DNA from: Brachypterus glaber | Lineage: Eukaryota > Arthropoda > Insecta > Coleoptera > Kateretidae | Length of the DNA stretch: 64,000 nt | Direction of reading: 5' to 3' | Assembly (NCBI GenBank): GCA_958510825.1 | Contig: OY294049.1 | Span: forward strand, 1,984,001 to 2,048,000 | Part shown: positions 58,801 to 63,591 of the stretch, in pieces | Position numbering within the stretch: the stretch's first letter is position 1 | Layout of the letters: the number at the start of each line of letters is the position of its first letter | Translations under genes and position numbers: made by a program | The notes under the pieces: generated by a model | What the model was told of the DNA's origin: nothing | What the model saw: only the letters and a program-made list of their open reading frames with translations | Database searches by the model: none

Positions 58801-60611
58801 TGAACATCGTAATCCCAAAAAAAAAACAAAAAATCCTAAAATTGGCGAAAACAGTTTATGGGTCGTATAATGCTTTTGCTTGGGAGCGGGAGCTCTAGTC
58901 GAAAAATTTACCGCGAAAAAAAATATCACGTAAATATTTCCGCGAAAAAATTAACGCGATATGTTTTTTCCGCGCAAAGGATTAACAGCGATAGACATTT
59001 AACGCGAAAAATATTAAAGCGAAATAAAAATAGCGAAAACTATAACCGCACAAAGTTTTAACAGCGAAATGTATTTACCGCGAAAGTAATAGCCGAGAAA
59101 ACATTAAACACACAAAGCAAATTCGGCGTCTAGCTTTAAATTATAAAAATATTTTTTTTGTAATGCTCTTTTGTTAGCTATACCAAGATTTAAAAAAAGT
59201 ATAAATATAACTAAATTGTTTGATTTGGTGTTTTAAAAATATATAAATAAAATTATGATTATGTTATTAATTAATATAATATATAACCAATTTCTTTAAT
59301 TTAGTTTAGTATTTTAAAAAACATAAATATAACTAAATTGTTTGGTTTGGTTTGTTCGGTTTTGTTTTTCATAAAAAATAAAAATAACAAAGTGTTTTAT
59401 TCAAAAAAATATATATTTTACAGTTCATTTTTTTAGTAAAATGTGAGCGCGATTATATTATTGCGCGGTAAAAGTAAGCGCGATTATAGTATTGCGCGGA
59501 AAATTACGCGTGATTTCTTGTCGCGATATTAACTTTCGCGGTAAATGTTTTCGCGATAATTTATTTTTCGCTGTGAAACTTTAAAGCAGTAAAACGTTTT
59601 TTTAGCATATCTCACTTATTTGTAACCCGATTTCAAAACATCATATTTTAAATGAAAGCTGCTATATACAGTTTTTTGCTATTCCCACTTTTTCGTTAAT
59701 AATCTTACAGTGGGAGAAAGTTCACGATAGTAACGTGACTATAGTCCAGTACGGAAATACGTGATAGTGACTCATATTTAAAGTATTGACCGCGTGGGGA
59801 ACGAAACGTAAAGAGGAAAGGCCAAGTACTCTGTTAAAAAAACAAGTAGAGACCAGTAGGATCCAGTAGATTCCGATTGGTTTTCTACTGGTCTCTACTT
59901 GTTTTTTTTTAACAGGGTATAGACGTTGCGGTGGGGAAATATAAAGCGGGAAGGCGCTTTATGCATGAGTCACTATCAAGTTTTTACGGATCAAAGTATA
60001 GCTTGATTGCTTGTGTTTACCATAATAAGAATATCAAATTATATTAGTGTCCTTCGATTATACAATTAATAAACAAATATCGGGACTAGGACTTTAAATA
60101 AAAACACTAATTTTTATGCACTAGCGACGTTTCGTCTTTAATCAAGACTTTATCAAGCTTAGCATACTTAAAACACTACACTGTGTCACAGTTAATTTGA
60201 AATATGTCTACGTGTACGGTTCTATAGTTTTGTTTATTGTTCGTAATTGTTTATTTAAATAATATTTATGTTAAATGTAGTGTTTTAAGTATGCTAAGCT
60301 TGATAAAGTCTTGATTAAAGACGAAACGTCGCTAGTGCATAAAAATTAGTGTTTTTATTTAAAGTCCTAGTCCCGATATTTGTTTATTAATTTCATAATA
60401 AGAATCTGAACTAAAATTATTAAGAAACTCGCTAAAACTGTTGGCTTAATTGTGGAGTCTGGCCTAGGGGTAGGTAGGAATCGAGGTGATTGACATGGTT
60501 GCTTTCTTCTAGGAGTCTGGTAACACGAGTGGACAACGTTCTCAAGCTTCTAACCAAGCCAAGGCGAGTGCAAAGCAACCGTACCAATCTTCTTACTGGA
60601 ACCAAGCCTAG
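19793..60611 (+). CDS. lig: Lingerer / UBAP2-like protein (complete coding region, 14 exons)
   Basis: Fourteen exons splice in phase to 1121 residues. In order: a short basic N-terminus, a UBA domain (about residues 48-90), an RGG/RG-rich region with TWD repeats (about 93-270), a glutamine- and threonine-rich stretch, the family signature [21 protein letters not shown] with [11 protein letters not shown] (about 450-490), then long Ser/Thr/Gln/Tyr-rich low-complexity sequence and the C-terminal YQSSYWNQA. This is the lingerer/UBAP2/UBAP2L family: cytoplasmic RNA-binding proteins that associate with FMR1, Caprin and stress granules; in Drosophila lingerer affects mating behaviour and growth control. 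Start is the ATG at 19793; the frame ends at TAG 60609-60611. Introns 2, 9 and others are loaded with transposons, while every exon is intact. Exons 10-12 and 3-5 are clearly GC-richer than their introns. Confidence 0.95.
20441..20631 (+). CDS. lig: lig exon 2 (UBA domain)
   Basis: Acceptor AATTATTTAG. The frame contains [20 protein letters not shown] and [20 protein letters not shown], a three-helix ubiquitin-associated domain. Ends in phase 0 at GTAAGT. Confidence 0.95.
20805..20984. repeat. Hairpin MITE, about 180 bp, in lig intron 2
   Basis: GAGCATGTTGAATTAT at the left and ATAATTCAACATGC at the right end pair, with inner arms around TGCATTTTTCGT and its complement. It lies beside an ATAATA microsatellite (20699-20717) and ATGGTCTTTATT, which resembles a retroelement 3' tail in reverse. 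Confidence 0.6.
20985..22007. other. AT-rich part of lig intron 2
   Basis: No gene or clear complete repeat was seen. The phrase AAATTTAGCTAAATCTTCAT at about 21884 matches 12677, and ACGGGTGTTTCCACTCGT at 21320 resembles 43204, so fragments of dispersed repeats are present. Confidence 0.4.
23323..25862 (+). CDS. piggyBac-family transposase (2 exons, intact)
   Basis: Exon 1 is 23323-23632 and exon 2 is 24388-25862; the intron has GTATGT and CCATTAG ends and joins to form an aspartate codon. The product is 594 residues, as usual for the family. The N-terminus ([16 protein letters not shown]) leads into an acidic region. The catalytic aspartates fall at about residues 267 ([12 protein letters not shown]), 348 ([10 protein letters not shown]) and 446 ([14 protein letters not shown]), matching the spacing of the DDD core. 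The C-terminus has a cysteine-rich zinc-binding domain, CGLCKRQ ... [12 protein letters not shown] ... CVGC. The enzyme excises and inserts the element at TTAA without footprints. The frame could extend upstream from a GTG at 23311, but ATG at 23323 is the better start. Confidence 0.92.
23744..24141. mobile_element. MITE with about 75-bp inverted arms in the transposase intron
   Basis: The left arm (TCGCAATTGCAACGAAAAGT onward, to about 23822) and right arm (24061-24141) are inverted and share TCGAAGATATAT. The 240-bp interior is GC-richer than the flanks and holds an accidental open frame. It lies wholly between the two transposase exons, so the coding sequence is not disrupted. Exact ends and target duplication were not resolved. 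Confidence 0.6.
24150..24290. repeat. Second hairpin in the transposase intron
   Basis: Arms of about 50 bp pair: TTTCGGCATTGCCTCACTTT on the left with its near complement ending GCCGAAACGTC on the right, meeting at CATGCGCGCGCATG, itself palindromic. It adjoins the preceding MITE. A structural or a splicing role cannot be told from sequence. Confidence 0.6.
26938..27062. repeat. Short inverted repeat (GTGTTCCTAAATATTATG)
   Basis: GTTCCTAAATATTATGTCAC and its near complement GTGACATGATATTTAGGAAC bracket about 60 bases. It starts with TACAGGGTGTTCC, a MITE-like terminus, right next to the end of the preceding element. Confidence 0.6.
27100..29825. repeat. Cluster of CACGGTGTATTTG family copies and a direct duplication
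   Basis: Copies of the family also seen at 14585 occur at about 27890-28160 (forward), 28340-28605 (reverse) and 29525-29825 (reverse); the last two end GACCCTATTTCAAATACACC. Between them, 28813-29060 and 29258-29510 are direct repeats of about 250 bp sharing TTTTTTGCACATATCTTTTT. No gene was recognised. Confidence 0.6.
29894..30431 (+). CDS. lig: lig exon 3 (RGG region)
   Basis: Acceptor GCTACAG at 29893; the frame starts [20 protein letters not shown] and proceeds through an acidic WGDEPVP stretch to a dense RGG/RG region ([20 protein letters not shown]) and three TWD repeats ([19 protein letters not shown]). It ends in phase 1 at GGTAAGT. RGG boxes bind RNA and are arginine-methylated in UBAP2L. 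Confidence 0.95.
30432..31141. other. lig intron 3, no repeat recognised
   Basis: An AT-rich intron of 710 bp with standard GTAAGT and TTTGCTAG ends. Nothing further was seen in it. Confidence 0.6.
31142..31707 (+). CDS. lig: lig exon 4 (Q/T-rich region, start of signature)
   Basis: Entry completes a glutamate: [20 protein letters not shown], then alanine-, glutamine- and threonine-rich sequence, ending [13 protein letters not shown] before GTAAGA in phase 0. This is the first half of the conserved lingerer/UBAP2 motif. Confidence 0.95.
32013..32313. mobile_element. GC-rich hAT-type MITE
   Basis: Ends carry AGAGGTGTAC and the complement of AGAGGTGTGCGCCGCG. Flanks GGTCTGAC and GGTCTGAT fit an 8-bp target duplication. 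The inside is unusually GC-rich for this window (CGCCGCCGCCGCGAAA) and has a run of ten G. The left end has several CTAGTC repeats, so its exact border is uncertain. Confidence 0.5.
32926..34167. mobile_element. 1.24 kb element with TAGGGTAG termini
   Basis: The left end TAGGGTAGATACCCCAGTTA and the complement of the right end, TAGGGTAGGATCACCGGTTT, match imperfectly. Internal phrases related to AGTTTTAGCCACC recur at least six times. The flanking repeat is continuous across it (TATTTAATTTTATTTTGATT on both sides). No coding frame. Confidence 0.55.
34341..34613 (+). CDS. lig: lig exon 5 (lingerer/UBAP2 signature)
   Basis: [20 protein letters not shown] and VQFGALD complete the most conserved motif of the family; a Ser/Asn-rich stretch follows. 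Acceptor TTTTTTTTAG; exit in phase 0 at GTAAGT. Confidence 0.95.
35389..35577. repeat. Hairpin MITE followed by a MITE remnant
   Basis: GTTCTCGCGTTATTATAGAT and its complement near 35515 flank GGCTACCCC runs that pair across GGGGTAGCC, giving a stem of about 50 bp. At 35545-35577 the phrase ACGTTACGTAATACTTGAAT is the right arm of the MITE seen whole at 42214. Confidence 0.6.
35855..36121 (+). CDS. lig: lig exon 6
   Basis: Encodes [19 protein letters not shown], a Q7-type glutamine run, and [19 protein letters not shown]. Acceptor AAATTACAG; phase 0 at both ends. Confidence 0.93.
36823..37605 (+). pseudogene. Degenerate Tc1-like transposase with an internal 221-bp tandem duplication
   Basis: The frames give [20 protein letters not shown] and [10 protein letters not shown], then in shifted frames [13 protein letters not shown], a [11 protein letters not shown] remnant of the PDLNPIENVW motif, and a C-terminal [17 protein letters not shown]. 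This is the order of a Tc1/mariner (IS630) DDE transposase, broken by frameshifts and stops. Bases 36823-37043 are repeated almost exactly at 37044-37262, duplicating the VWGCFSE region. It is inactive. Confidence 0.75.
37747..38612. mobile_element. Element rich in ATACATATGTATG words, CCCAGTC ends
   Basis: Left CCCAGTCCGCACA and the complement of the right end, CCCAGTCAACACA, form a short inverted terminus. An 83-bp unit (GAAAGATTTTTTAGGTAACA onward) is tandem at about 37778-37940. The words CATGTTATGTA and ATACATATGTATG repeat many times, giving extensive self-complementarity. No coding frame. Confidence 0.5.
38936..39161 (+). CDS. lig: lig exon 7
   Basis: Tyrosine/serine/asparagine/glutamine-rich: [20 protein letters not shown] to SVYGANTG. 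Acceptor GATTTCAG; exit phase 1 at GTAAGA. Confidence 0.93.
39198..40175. mobile_element. Long inverted-repeat element, 0.98 kb, in lig intron 7
   Basis: GTGTTTTTGAAAGGTGGCTC on the left pairs with CGAGCCACCTTTAAAAAACA on the right, and arms continue for several hundred bases (CACTTCCGGTTTAACCGG with its counterpart at 40028). The right terminus CACCCGGTATAT resembles the element at 4490. Confidence 0.65.
40372..40593 (+). CDS. lig: lig exon 8
   Basis: [20 protein letters not shown] then serine/threonine-rich sequence to [10 protein letters not shown]. Entry and exit phase 1-type junctions match the neighbours; donor GTAAGT. Confidence 0.92.
40680..40905 (+). repeat. Minisatellite, unit about 22 bp, about 10 copies
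   Basis: The consensus is near GCTGTTTTAGAAAATAGTTAC with substitutions between copies. It ends about 20 bases before the acceptor of lig exon 9, and leaves both strands open, which creates spurious frames. No function is indicated. Confidence 0.8.
40927..41087 (+). CDS. lig: lig exon 9
   Basis: [20 protein letters not shown] then [20 protein letters not shown] and [13 protein letters not shown]. Acceptor CTTTTTCAG; phase 0 exit at GTATGT. The PYFQQP and YEE blocks are conserved in UBAP2L proteins. Confidence 0.95.
41485..41990. repeat. Large hairpin, arms about 235 bp
   Basis: TAGGTTAGGTTTTTGGAGGT at the left pairs with CCCAAAAACCTAACCTAAAA at the right, and AATTTGTTCGAAAACAACGA pairs internally. 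The loop is short, so the transcript would form a long imperfect duplex. Confidence 0.7.
42214..42302. mobile_element. Palindromic MITE, 89 bp (GGGAACGTTCAAG family)
   Basis: Arms AGGGAACGTTCAAGTATTAC and the complement at the right match over 27-28 bp with one mismatch, around a core with GGGGGGTGGGGGTCC. TA lies on both sides. Partial copies are at 459 and 35545. Confidence 0.75.
42303..43828. other. AT-rich part of lig intron 9
   Basis: It holds a TA microsatellite at about 42948-42970 and a perfect 16-bp palindrome GTACCACCGGTGGTAC at 43607-43622. No gene or complete transposon was recognised. Confidence 0.5.
43829..44911. mobile_element. 1.08 kb inverted-repeat element with a nested palindrome
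   Basis: ATAGTCCAGTCAAATAA on the left and TTATTTGACTGGACTAT on the right are exact inverted ends. Further in, AGGGGTGTCCGCTATC pairs with GATAGCGGACACCCCT. A second palindrome at about 44213-44500 centres on ATATATGTCATATTAATTA. No coding frame. Confidence 0.7.
45050..45707. repeat. Hairpin with about 290-bp arms
   Basis: GAATATTGTATTTATTGAAC at the left end and its counterpart AATAAATACAATATTCTTTT at the right pair, and so do the GAGGGCGTCTTCCAAAAGAC and GACGCCCTCTGAAGTGG blocks. The centre holds two tandem copies of a unit around TTTTTCAGAAAAATGTTTAT. Arm identity is high, suggesting a young element. Confidence 0.7.
45730..46150. other. Unclassified intron sequence
   Basis: CAGTGTCGGACTGAACAGCC near 45760 and ACCTGTCCAGTCGGATGCTG near 46000 form a weak inverted pair, so this may be a degraded element. 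No gene was seen. Confidence 0.3.
46153..46771. mobile_element. ACCGGGTGAGTTTT element, 0.62 kb
   Basis: ATACCGGGTGAGTTTT and its complement AAAACTCACCCGGTAT are exact inverted ends; arms continue for about 150 bp with AATTAAGATTAATCTTCAT-like sequence. A 177-bp internally deleted relative is at 57829-58005. Confidence 0.75.
47154..47432 (+). CDS. lig: lig exon 10
   Basis: [20 protein letters not shown] then [20 protein letters not shown] and [20 protein letters not shown]. Acceptor TATGTTCAG; phase 0 on both sides; donor GTAAGT. Markedly GC-rich coding sequence. Confidence 0.95.
47455..48392. repeat. Long inverted repeat, 0.94 kb
   Basis: GAACGCCCTTAGAGTAAAA at the left pairs with TTTTACTCTAAGGGCGTTCT at the right. 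Near the centre CAACGAGTATGGGGTCTAAG pairs with CTTAGACCCCATACTCGTTG, leaving a loop of under 100 bases. Arms are about 430 bp. Confidence 0.7.
48394..48566. repeat. Hairpin, about 170 bp
   Basis: CGTGTCTGAAATAGAACGCA and its counterpart near 48540 (TGCAGTCTATTTTAGACACG) are inverted ends of a small MITE-like palindrome. Confidence 0.55.
48730..50812. mobile_element. 2.1 kb composite palindromic element
   Basis: Outer ends CGCGCAGATTCAGGCCAA and TTGGCCTGAATCTGCGCGGA are inverted. Inside, 48775-48840 pairs with 49752-49830 (GTGTCCATTAGAAGAT and complement), and 49843-50230 pairs with 50440-50760. A tight hairpin GGAGAGCCCC/GGGGCTCTCC lies at 48865-48908, and another at about 49560-49690 (GAGGAAAAGTG). 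A short Crypton-like frame lies between. The structure suggests insertions stacked into one long-TIR element. Confidence 0.55.
49294..49422 (+). pseudogene. Possible Crypton/tyrosine-recombinase N-terminal fragment
   Basis: A 42-residue frame starts [20 protein letters not shown] and ends [18 protein letters not shown]. The LPxKSRxxYxxxYEK pattern resembles the N-terminal SAM-like region of Crypton-type tyrosine recombinases, abundant as fragments in insects. It stops before any catalytic region, so if the assignment is right it is a remnant. Confidence 0.4.
50813..51221. other. End of lig intron 10
   Basis: GTTCGACGTCATACCCATAT and CGCCCACAGGGCGTGGC stand out as GC-richer patches; TTTTTAGCGCACTAGTACAA near 51146 matches the hairpin in the lig 3' region at about 60925. 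No gene was seen. Confidence 0.4.
51222..51467 (+). CDS. lig: lig exon 11
   Basis: [20 protein letters not shown], then [20 protein letters not shown] and [14 protein letters not shown]. Acceptor CTATATAG; donor GTAAGT; phase 0. Confidence 0.95.
51791..52565. mobile_element. TACACGGTGTCCCACGGTAG element, 0.78 kb
   Basis: ACGGTGTCCCACGGTAGACA on the left and TGTCTACCGTGGGACACCTT on the right are inverted ends; the next phrase (AATTGTGGCGTTAT) also pairs. TA flanks each end. Nothing coding inside. Confidence 0.7.
52754..52936 (+). CDS. lig: lig exon 12
   Basis: [20 protein letters not shown], then [20 protein letters not shown] and ALMHQPHLQ. Acceptor ACTTTTAG; donor GTAGGT; phase 0. Confidence 0.95.
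53066..53845 (+). mobile_element. Internally deleted Tc1-like transposon, 0.78 kb
   Basis: Inverted arms of about 190 bp: ATTCTTGGCCCCCCAATTAA on the left matches TTAATTGGGGGCCAAGAATA on the right. The outermost bases read CACACATTTCC after TA. The core keeps only the C-terminal part of a transposase, so the element is a deletion derivative. Confidence 0.75.
53266..53680 (+). pseudogene. Tc1-like transposase C-terminal fragment, frameshifted
   Basis: The first frame gives [20 protein letters not shown] and [20 protein letters not shown], the second and third acidic blocks of the DDE domain. After a frameshift between about 53499 and 53525 the protein goes on as [20 protein letters not shown] and [16 protein letters not shown]. 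The first catalytic aspartate block and the DNA-binding domain are missing. Confidence 0.8.
54039..54242. repeat. Hairpin MITE, about 200 bp
   Basis: TGGTCTGTTTCATCAAGCA and its complement TGCTTGATGAAACAGACCA are exact inverted ends; AAATTAAAAATCG pairs further in. Confidence 0.75.
54775..54965 (-). repeat. Second SINE copy, tRNA head lost
   Basis: Body sequence AAGTCCAGGACTTGTGTGGG and GCCTTCGCCAAATTTTAAT match the SINE at 7150-7432. The tRNA-like head is replaced by a short GTTCGACTGATTCCCCCAT remnant, so the promoter boxes are gone. Confidence 0.7.
55408..55560. repeat. Inverted repeat related to a nearby forward copy
   Basis: TTGAGTGCGCATTAACACTA and its counterpart GGAGTTATGCGCACTGAAGG pair around 55408-55560. 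A third copy, GAGTGCGCATTAACCTAACT, is at about 54503. Confidence 0.55.
55743..55772 (+). CDS. lig: lig exon 13 (30-nt microexon)
   Basis: Acceptor TGCTTGTAG and donor GTAAGT bound ten codons, [10 protein letters not shown], in phase 0 on both sides. The basic decapeptide fits between LMHQPHLQ and ESGNTSGQ without changing frame, so it may be constitutive or a cassette exon. It lies 2.8 kb from exon 12 and 4.7 kb from exon 14. Confidence 0.75.
56474..56508 (-). ncRNA. Inverted copy of the hammerhead-like motif
   Basis: Same core, helix II and GAAACGTC as the copy at 57485-57519, on the opposite strand, in the inverted end copy of the element. Confidence 0.45.
56833..57447 (+). CDS. Penelope-like GIY-YIG endonuclease fragment
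   Basis: About 204 open codons: a leader [20 protein letters not shown] as found between reverse transcriptase and endonuclease in Penelope proteins, then the GIY-YIG fold with [20 protein letters not shown], the conserved arginine in ISTRLQEH, and [15 protein letters not shown] is GVY here, a common variant. The nuclease nicks target DNA to prime reverse transcription. The reverse-transcriptase domain is missing and there is no native start, so it is a remnant. The minus-strand frame at 56552-56734 is the inverted copy of its C-terminus. Confidence 0.85.
   Translation, partial: NSELLKLTKALTMNGYTKKDINKTIYKYRNPRPKQQDNSDNDRQTQVILPYVSGITDKIGKLLKKSNIKPIFRSKQKLGQCLTSTKDKIPLSSEGVYKIPCSCGTVYIGETKRKISTRLQEHERNIRKKQISLSAVAEHVHKINLSETKQILTENRKIPRKIRESIEIIKHPNNINRDTGYHLPAIWKSLIGKTSSRVNNHNSS
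57485..57519 (+). ncRNA. Hammerhead-ribozyme-like motif in Penelope terminal repeat
   Basis: CTGAAGA fits the CUGANGA core; GTCTCT pairs with AGAGAC as helix II; GAAACGTC gives GAA plus a minimal AC/GU helix III and the C of the cleavage site; flanking TCC and GGA could pair as helix I. One extra base (T) sits between the core and helix II. Hammerhead motifs are documented in Penelope-like elements. An inverted copy is at 56474-56508. Catalytic activity is uncertain. Confidence 0.45.
57829..58005. mobile_element. Short ACCGGGTGAGTTTT element
   Basis: Ends TATACCGGGTGAGTTTT and AAAACTCACCCGGTATA are exact inverted repeats. It is an internally deleted relative of the element at 46153-46771, sharing CCTAAAATTAAGATTA next to the left end. 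Confidence 0.8.
58527..58617 (+). repeat. Two tandem units of about 40-50 bp
   Basis: GTCGACACTCCCATTGTTTA followed by TGTACCAGATAAAATAGCA occurs twice; the second unit has an internal 9-base duplication (TGTACCAA). Confidence 0.75.
58897..59585 (-). mobile_element. Foldback-like element with CGCG-word arrays (copy B)
   Basis: In reverse it aligns with copy A (8480-9425): clusters at 58897-59100 (AATTTACCGCGAAAA, AACGCGAAAAATATTAAAGC) and 59448-59580 (GCGCGATTATATTATTGCGC, TTTCGCGGTAAATG) flank the same AT-rich core. It lacks the TTAA insert of copy A. The outer words of the two clusters are in opposite orientation, making inverted terminal arrays. Confidence 0.6.
59829..59918. repeat. Hairpin with about 30-bp near-perfect arms
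   Basis: CAAGTAGAGACCAGTAG and CTACTGGTCTCTACTTG are exact complements, extended by CTGTTAAAAAAA and TTTTTTTAACAG; the loop is about 25 bases. Confidence 0.8.
60066..60390. mobile_element. Inverted pair of 115-bp terminal-repeat-like arms with a degenerate hammerhead-like motif
   Basis: Arms 60066-60180 and 60276-60390 are almost exact inverted copies around a 95-bp spacer. Each contains AAGTCTT, AAGAC and GAAACGTC in the layout of the Penelope motif at 57485, but the core reads TTGATAA in place of CUGANGA. It lies 122 bp before the last lig exon. Confidence 0.6.
60513..60611 (+). CDS. lig: lig exon 14 (C-terminus and stop)
   Basis: [20 protein letters not shown] then [12 protein letters not shown] and TAG. 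The YWN C-terminus is typical of lingerer proteins. Acceptor TTTCTTCTAG. Confidence 0.95.
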   Translation, partial: ESGNTSGQRSQASNQAKASAKQPYQSSYWNQA

Positions 60612-63470
60612 AGAACCATCTTGAACCACAATCAGTCCAAGCCACTCGCAACTTCGCCGACATGAATCTGTTTATAAAACAAAAATGCTAGATTTGTTTT
60701 TCTTTGCTGATCACGACTAGTGGAGTCATTTCGAGATTTTTTATATCTGTGTTTCTTATAATCGCTTTAAGATTTAATTGAATCGGTAGATATACACAGC
60801 GCGGGACGTTTTTTTAAATAAGTTTGATACAGTTCCAAATAGCTTGTGAATGTTTTTATGTAAAATTTGAAGTTTACATCATTCATTTAATAGTATATTA
60901 AAGTACTAGTTTCATAACATACGTTTTTAGCGCACGAGTACAAGTTTAGAAAACGAGCCGCTTGCGGCGAGTTTTCTAAAGTACTAGTGCTCTAGAAACG
61001 TGTTATGAAACGAGTGCTTTATTCAATTTTTTCTATTTTGCTCTAAAATTTAAAAAACTTACATTTAAATTGATGACTAATTTAGGGATTTTTGTTTTGG
61101 GTTGACAGTACAGTTTACACTATGTTTAAAATTCTAAGAACAAATGATATTTTGATATATTTTACAATCATCTCTTCTTTTTTCACTGCAATTAACCAGT
61201 CCACAATTTTAACACAGTAAAAATAACCCAAACACATAATTTTGTAAAAAATTGAACTTTAAATCGACATTGACATTTGCACGCAAAACGTCAAGAGATA
61301 GGCTTTTGTATGTTGCCAACCCAACAGAAAAAAAAAGTAGAGACCTCTTATGGGCCTATAAGAACACGCAAAATGCGTGTGATTATGAGCTTATTAGAGT
61401 CGCAAAATAGAAAAAAGTTATTATAAATGTAATTTGGAATCCAAGTATCTTTTGCCTTATCTAAAGCAGTAAAATCGCTATAACTGGTTCATTAGATACG
61501 TAAATAAGTATTAATGTTCCTTAAAATTTAACCAATTAAATGAAAAGTGATAAATAATGACTTAAATAAATTGGCATTTCCTTGGTTAAATTATTAATAC
61601 TTATATATTAAGCAGTTACAGCTACGTTAGAAGTAAAGATACTAAAAAATCTCGAAATTTCCAACTAGACGTGTTTTCGTTTATAATTATTTAACCAATT
61701 TAGCTGATAATTGTATTTTTAGTAAGTAAATTATTTATTTTTCTTAATTGTAATGCTGTTATTCTATGCCTTGTGATTAAATTTGATAAATTGATGCTAT
61801 ACTGTCGTTTTTAACGAAAAAGCCTATATTTGTATTTGTATGTGCGGTACGTTTGATCTCTTTTTAGGGGTATTTTAAGTCGGTAAAAAAAATAAACTAA
61901 TTTAATCATTAGGCGTTTAATGATTTAATATTTTACTTAGAAAAAGTTAAGTTTAAATTAAAAACTTGTGCAAATTCAAATAGTTTTTTTTTCTGTATAA
62001 CGCGGCAGTAAAATAATATTTTTACTTAAATAAATAATATAAAAACTAACTTGTAGTATGGAGAACCACAATCGCACTATTGTGAACTACAACTAATAAT
62101 TATTTTTTTATTGATGATAATACTATTTTTAATTTATCTTTAGAATTATTTATTCTTAACTGTTGATTAATTTTCAAACAAAATTTTCAGACTCTCCTGA
62201 ACTTTGGGACAAAAAGTTTTGTTTAATAAAGTTTGACTACATAAAAAATATGGTAAAATTTATTAAAATTAATCCAGATATGCGTGGCATAGAATAGCAC
62301 TTCTTTACGCAATTTTTTCAACTGTATGATATATTTTTACACATTGATAGATTTTAGTTTCAATTTGCGTAAGGATTTTTTTCTCTTAATTCCACAGTAA
62401 CTGTTAAGAAGATTTTGTATTTAGTTAAATTAATTATATCGTGCAATTTTATCAAAAAAATTTAGTAACTGTGGAGATAAAATATTTCGATTTTTTTTTT
62501 CGGCCAGTGATTATGTTTGTAATTGGACGCTTATTCTTTGTACTTTAATTATATTATAAACGAATACCCTTTCAAACTGTATTATACATTTTTTAATCAT
62601 TTATTAGTTTTTTTTATTATTTAATATTTCTGTTCGTATCTATGAAATATTCGGAATATGGCGAGGTTTGAGTAGAAAAATAAAACTGCAAAATTCAAGA
62701 AGTCAATTTACATTTTTGTTTAATAAATGGACTATCTCTAGATTCAAATTGTAAATATGTTTGTAGATATTTCAAAATTATTTCGAACCGCAATGCTAAA
62801 AAAAATGTATAATATCGATATTTGGATAGTATTAAAATTTGTAATTTTGCCAAAAACTTGTGTAATTTAGATTTTTATTTTTAGAAGCGGTTGATTTTAT
62901 ATTGAAATATCTATTTTTCGTACATTACACCTAAATTTGCCTATAGATTTATTTAGTTAAGGTCAATAATTTTCGACTTCATTTTTCCCAAAAGAAGTAG
63001 AAAATACTTTATCTATCAACCTTTATTATTGTCCAAATTTTGGCTACTAAAGAACAAAAAGTTGTATTTGGGTTTAAAAATTTCTCAACTTTCAACTTTT
63101 TTTGTTCTACAGATTCTTTCCGAATTTTTGGTAAAGGTTTAAGATTTAGAAGTACATAAAAAAAAACAAGAAAAAAATATTGCAGTCAGTATTTACTAGT
63201 TTTTAAAGATTACTGTCATTTTAAATATTTTCGCGGTAAAAACATTTCTTCATAAAATTAGACCTACTTTTCGTTGGCAAAGTTTGTAAACGGGCTAATA
63301 AATCACCCTGTTAACAGAATTTTTCATCAATCTTAAGAATGCATTAGGAAATTATATTTTAAATTTATTTAGTATAAATCTTAATGCCTTATGCGAATTT
63401 TGGGAAGTCTATAATAAGGTCGAAAATTAAAGTCCATTTAAACATATAGCAGCAAAACAGGTTAAATTGA
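60612..63470 (+). other. lig: lig 3' UTR and downstream region
   Basis: AT-rich with no open frame. Candidate poly(A) hexamers AATAAA occur at about 61890, 62225, 62683 and 62722. TGTAAATA at about 62752 matches a Pumilio site consensus. A hairpin element lies at 60905-61020. Where the transcript ends cannot be decided from sequence. Confidence 0.5.
60905..61020. repeat. Hairpin element in the presumed lig 3' UTR
   Basis: TTTCATAACATACGTTTTTA pairs with AGAAACGTGTTATGAAAC, and TTTAGAAAAC with GTTTTCTAAA, around GCCGCTTGCGGC, itself palindromic. Related words (TTTTTAGCGCACTAGTACAA) occur before lig exon 11. Confidence 0.65.
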
Positions 63471-63475
63471 CTCAC

Positions 63476-63591
63476 CTTTAAAGCTCAGTTGGTGCAACTG
63501 ACACTCCCAGACTTCCTTGTGTTCAGCGCTAGTCATGTAAGACGGTACGTTAAGGATCGCAGGACAAAATTGCGCTGTTTGCCGGGCAGTT
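63476..63591 (-). CDS. Exon-like segment of an unrecognised gene (partial)
   Basis: On the minus strand a 116-base block between CCCAG and GTGAGT is open and GC-richer than its surroundings. It reads TARQTAQFCPAILNVPSYMT then SAEHKEVWECQLHQLSFKG. Without splicing a TAA follows within five codons. The protein was not recognised, and no partner exon was found on the minus strand between here and lig. It could be an internal exon of a gene lying to the right, or chance. Confidence 0.35.
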
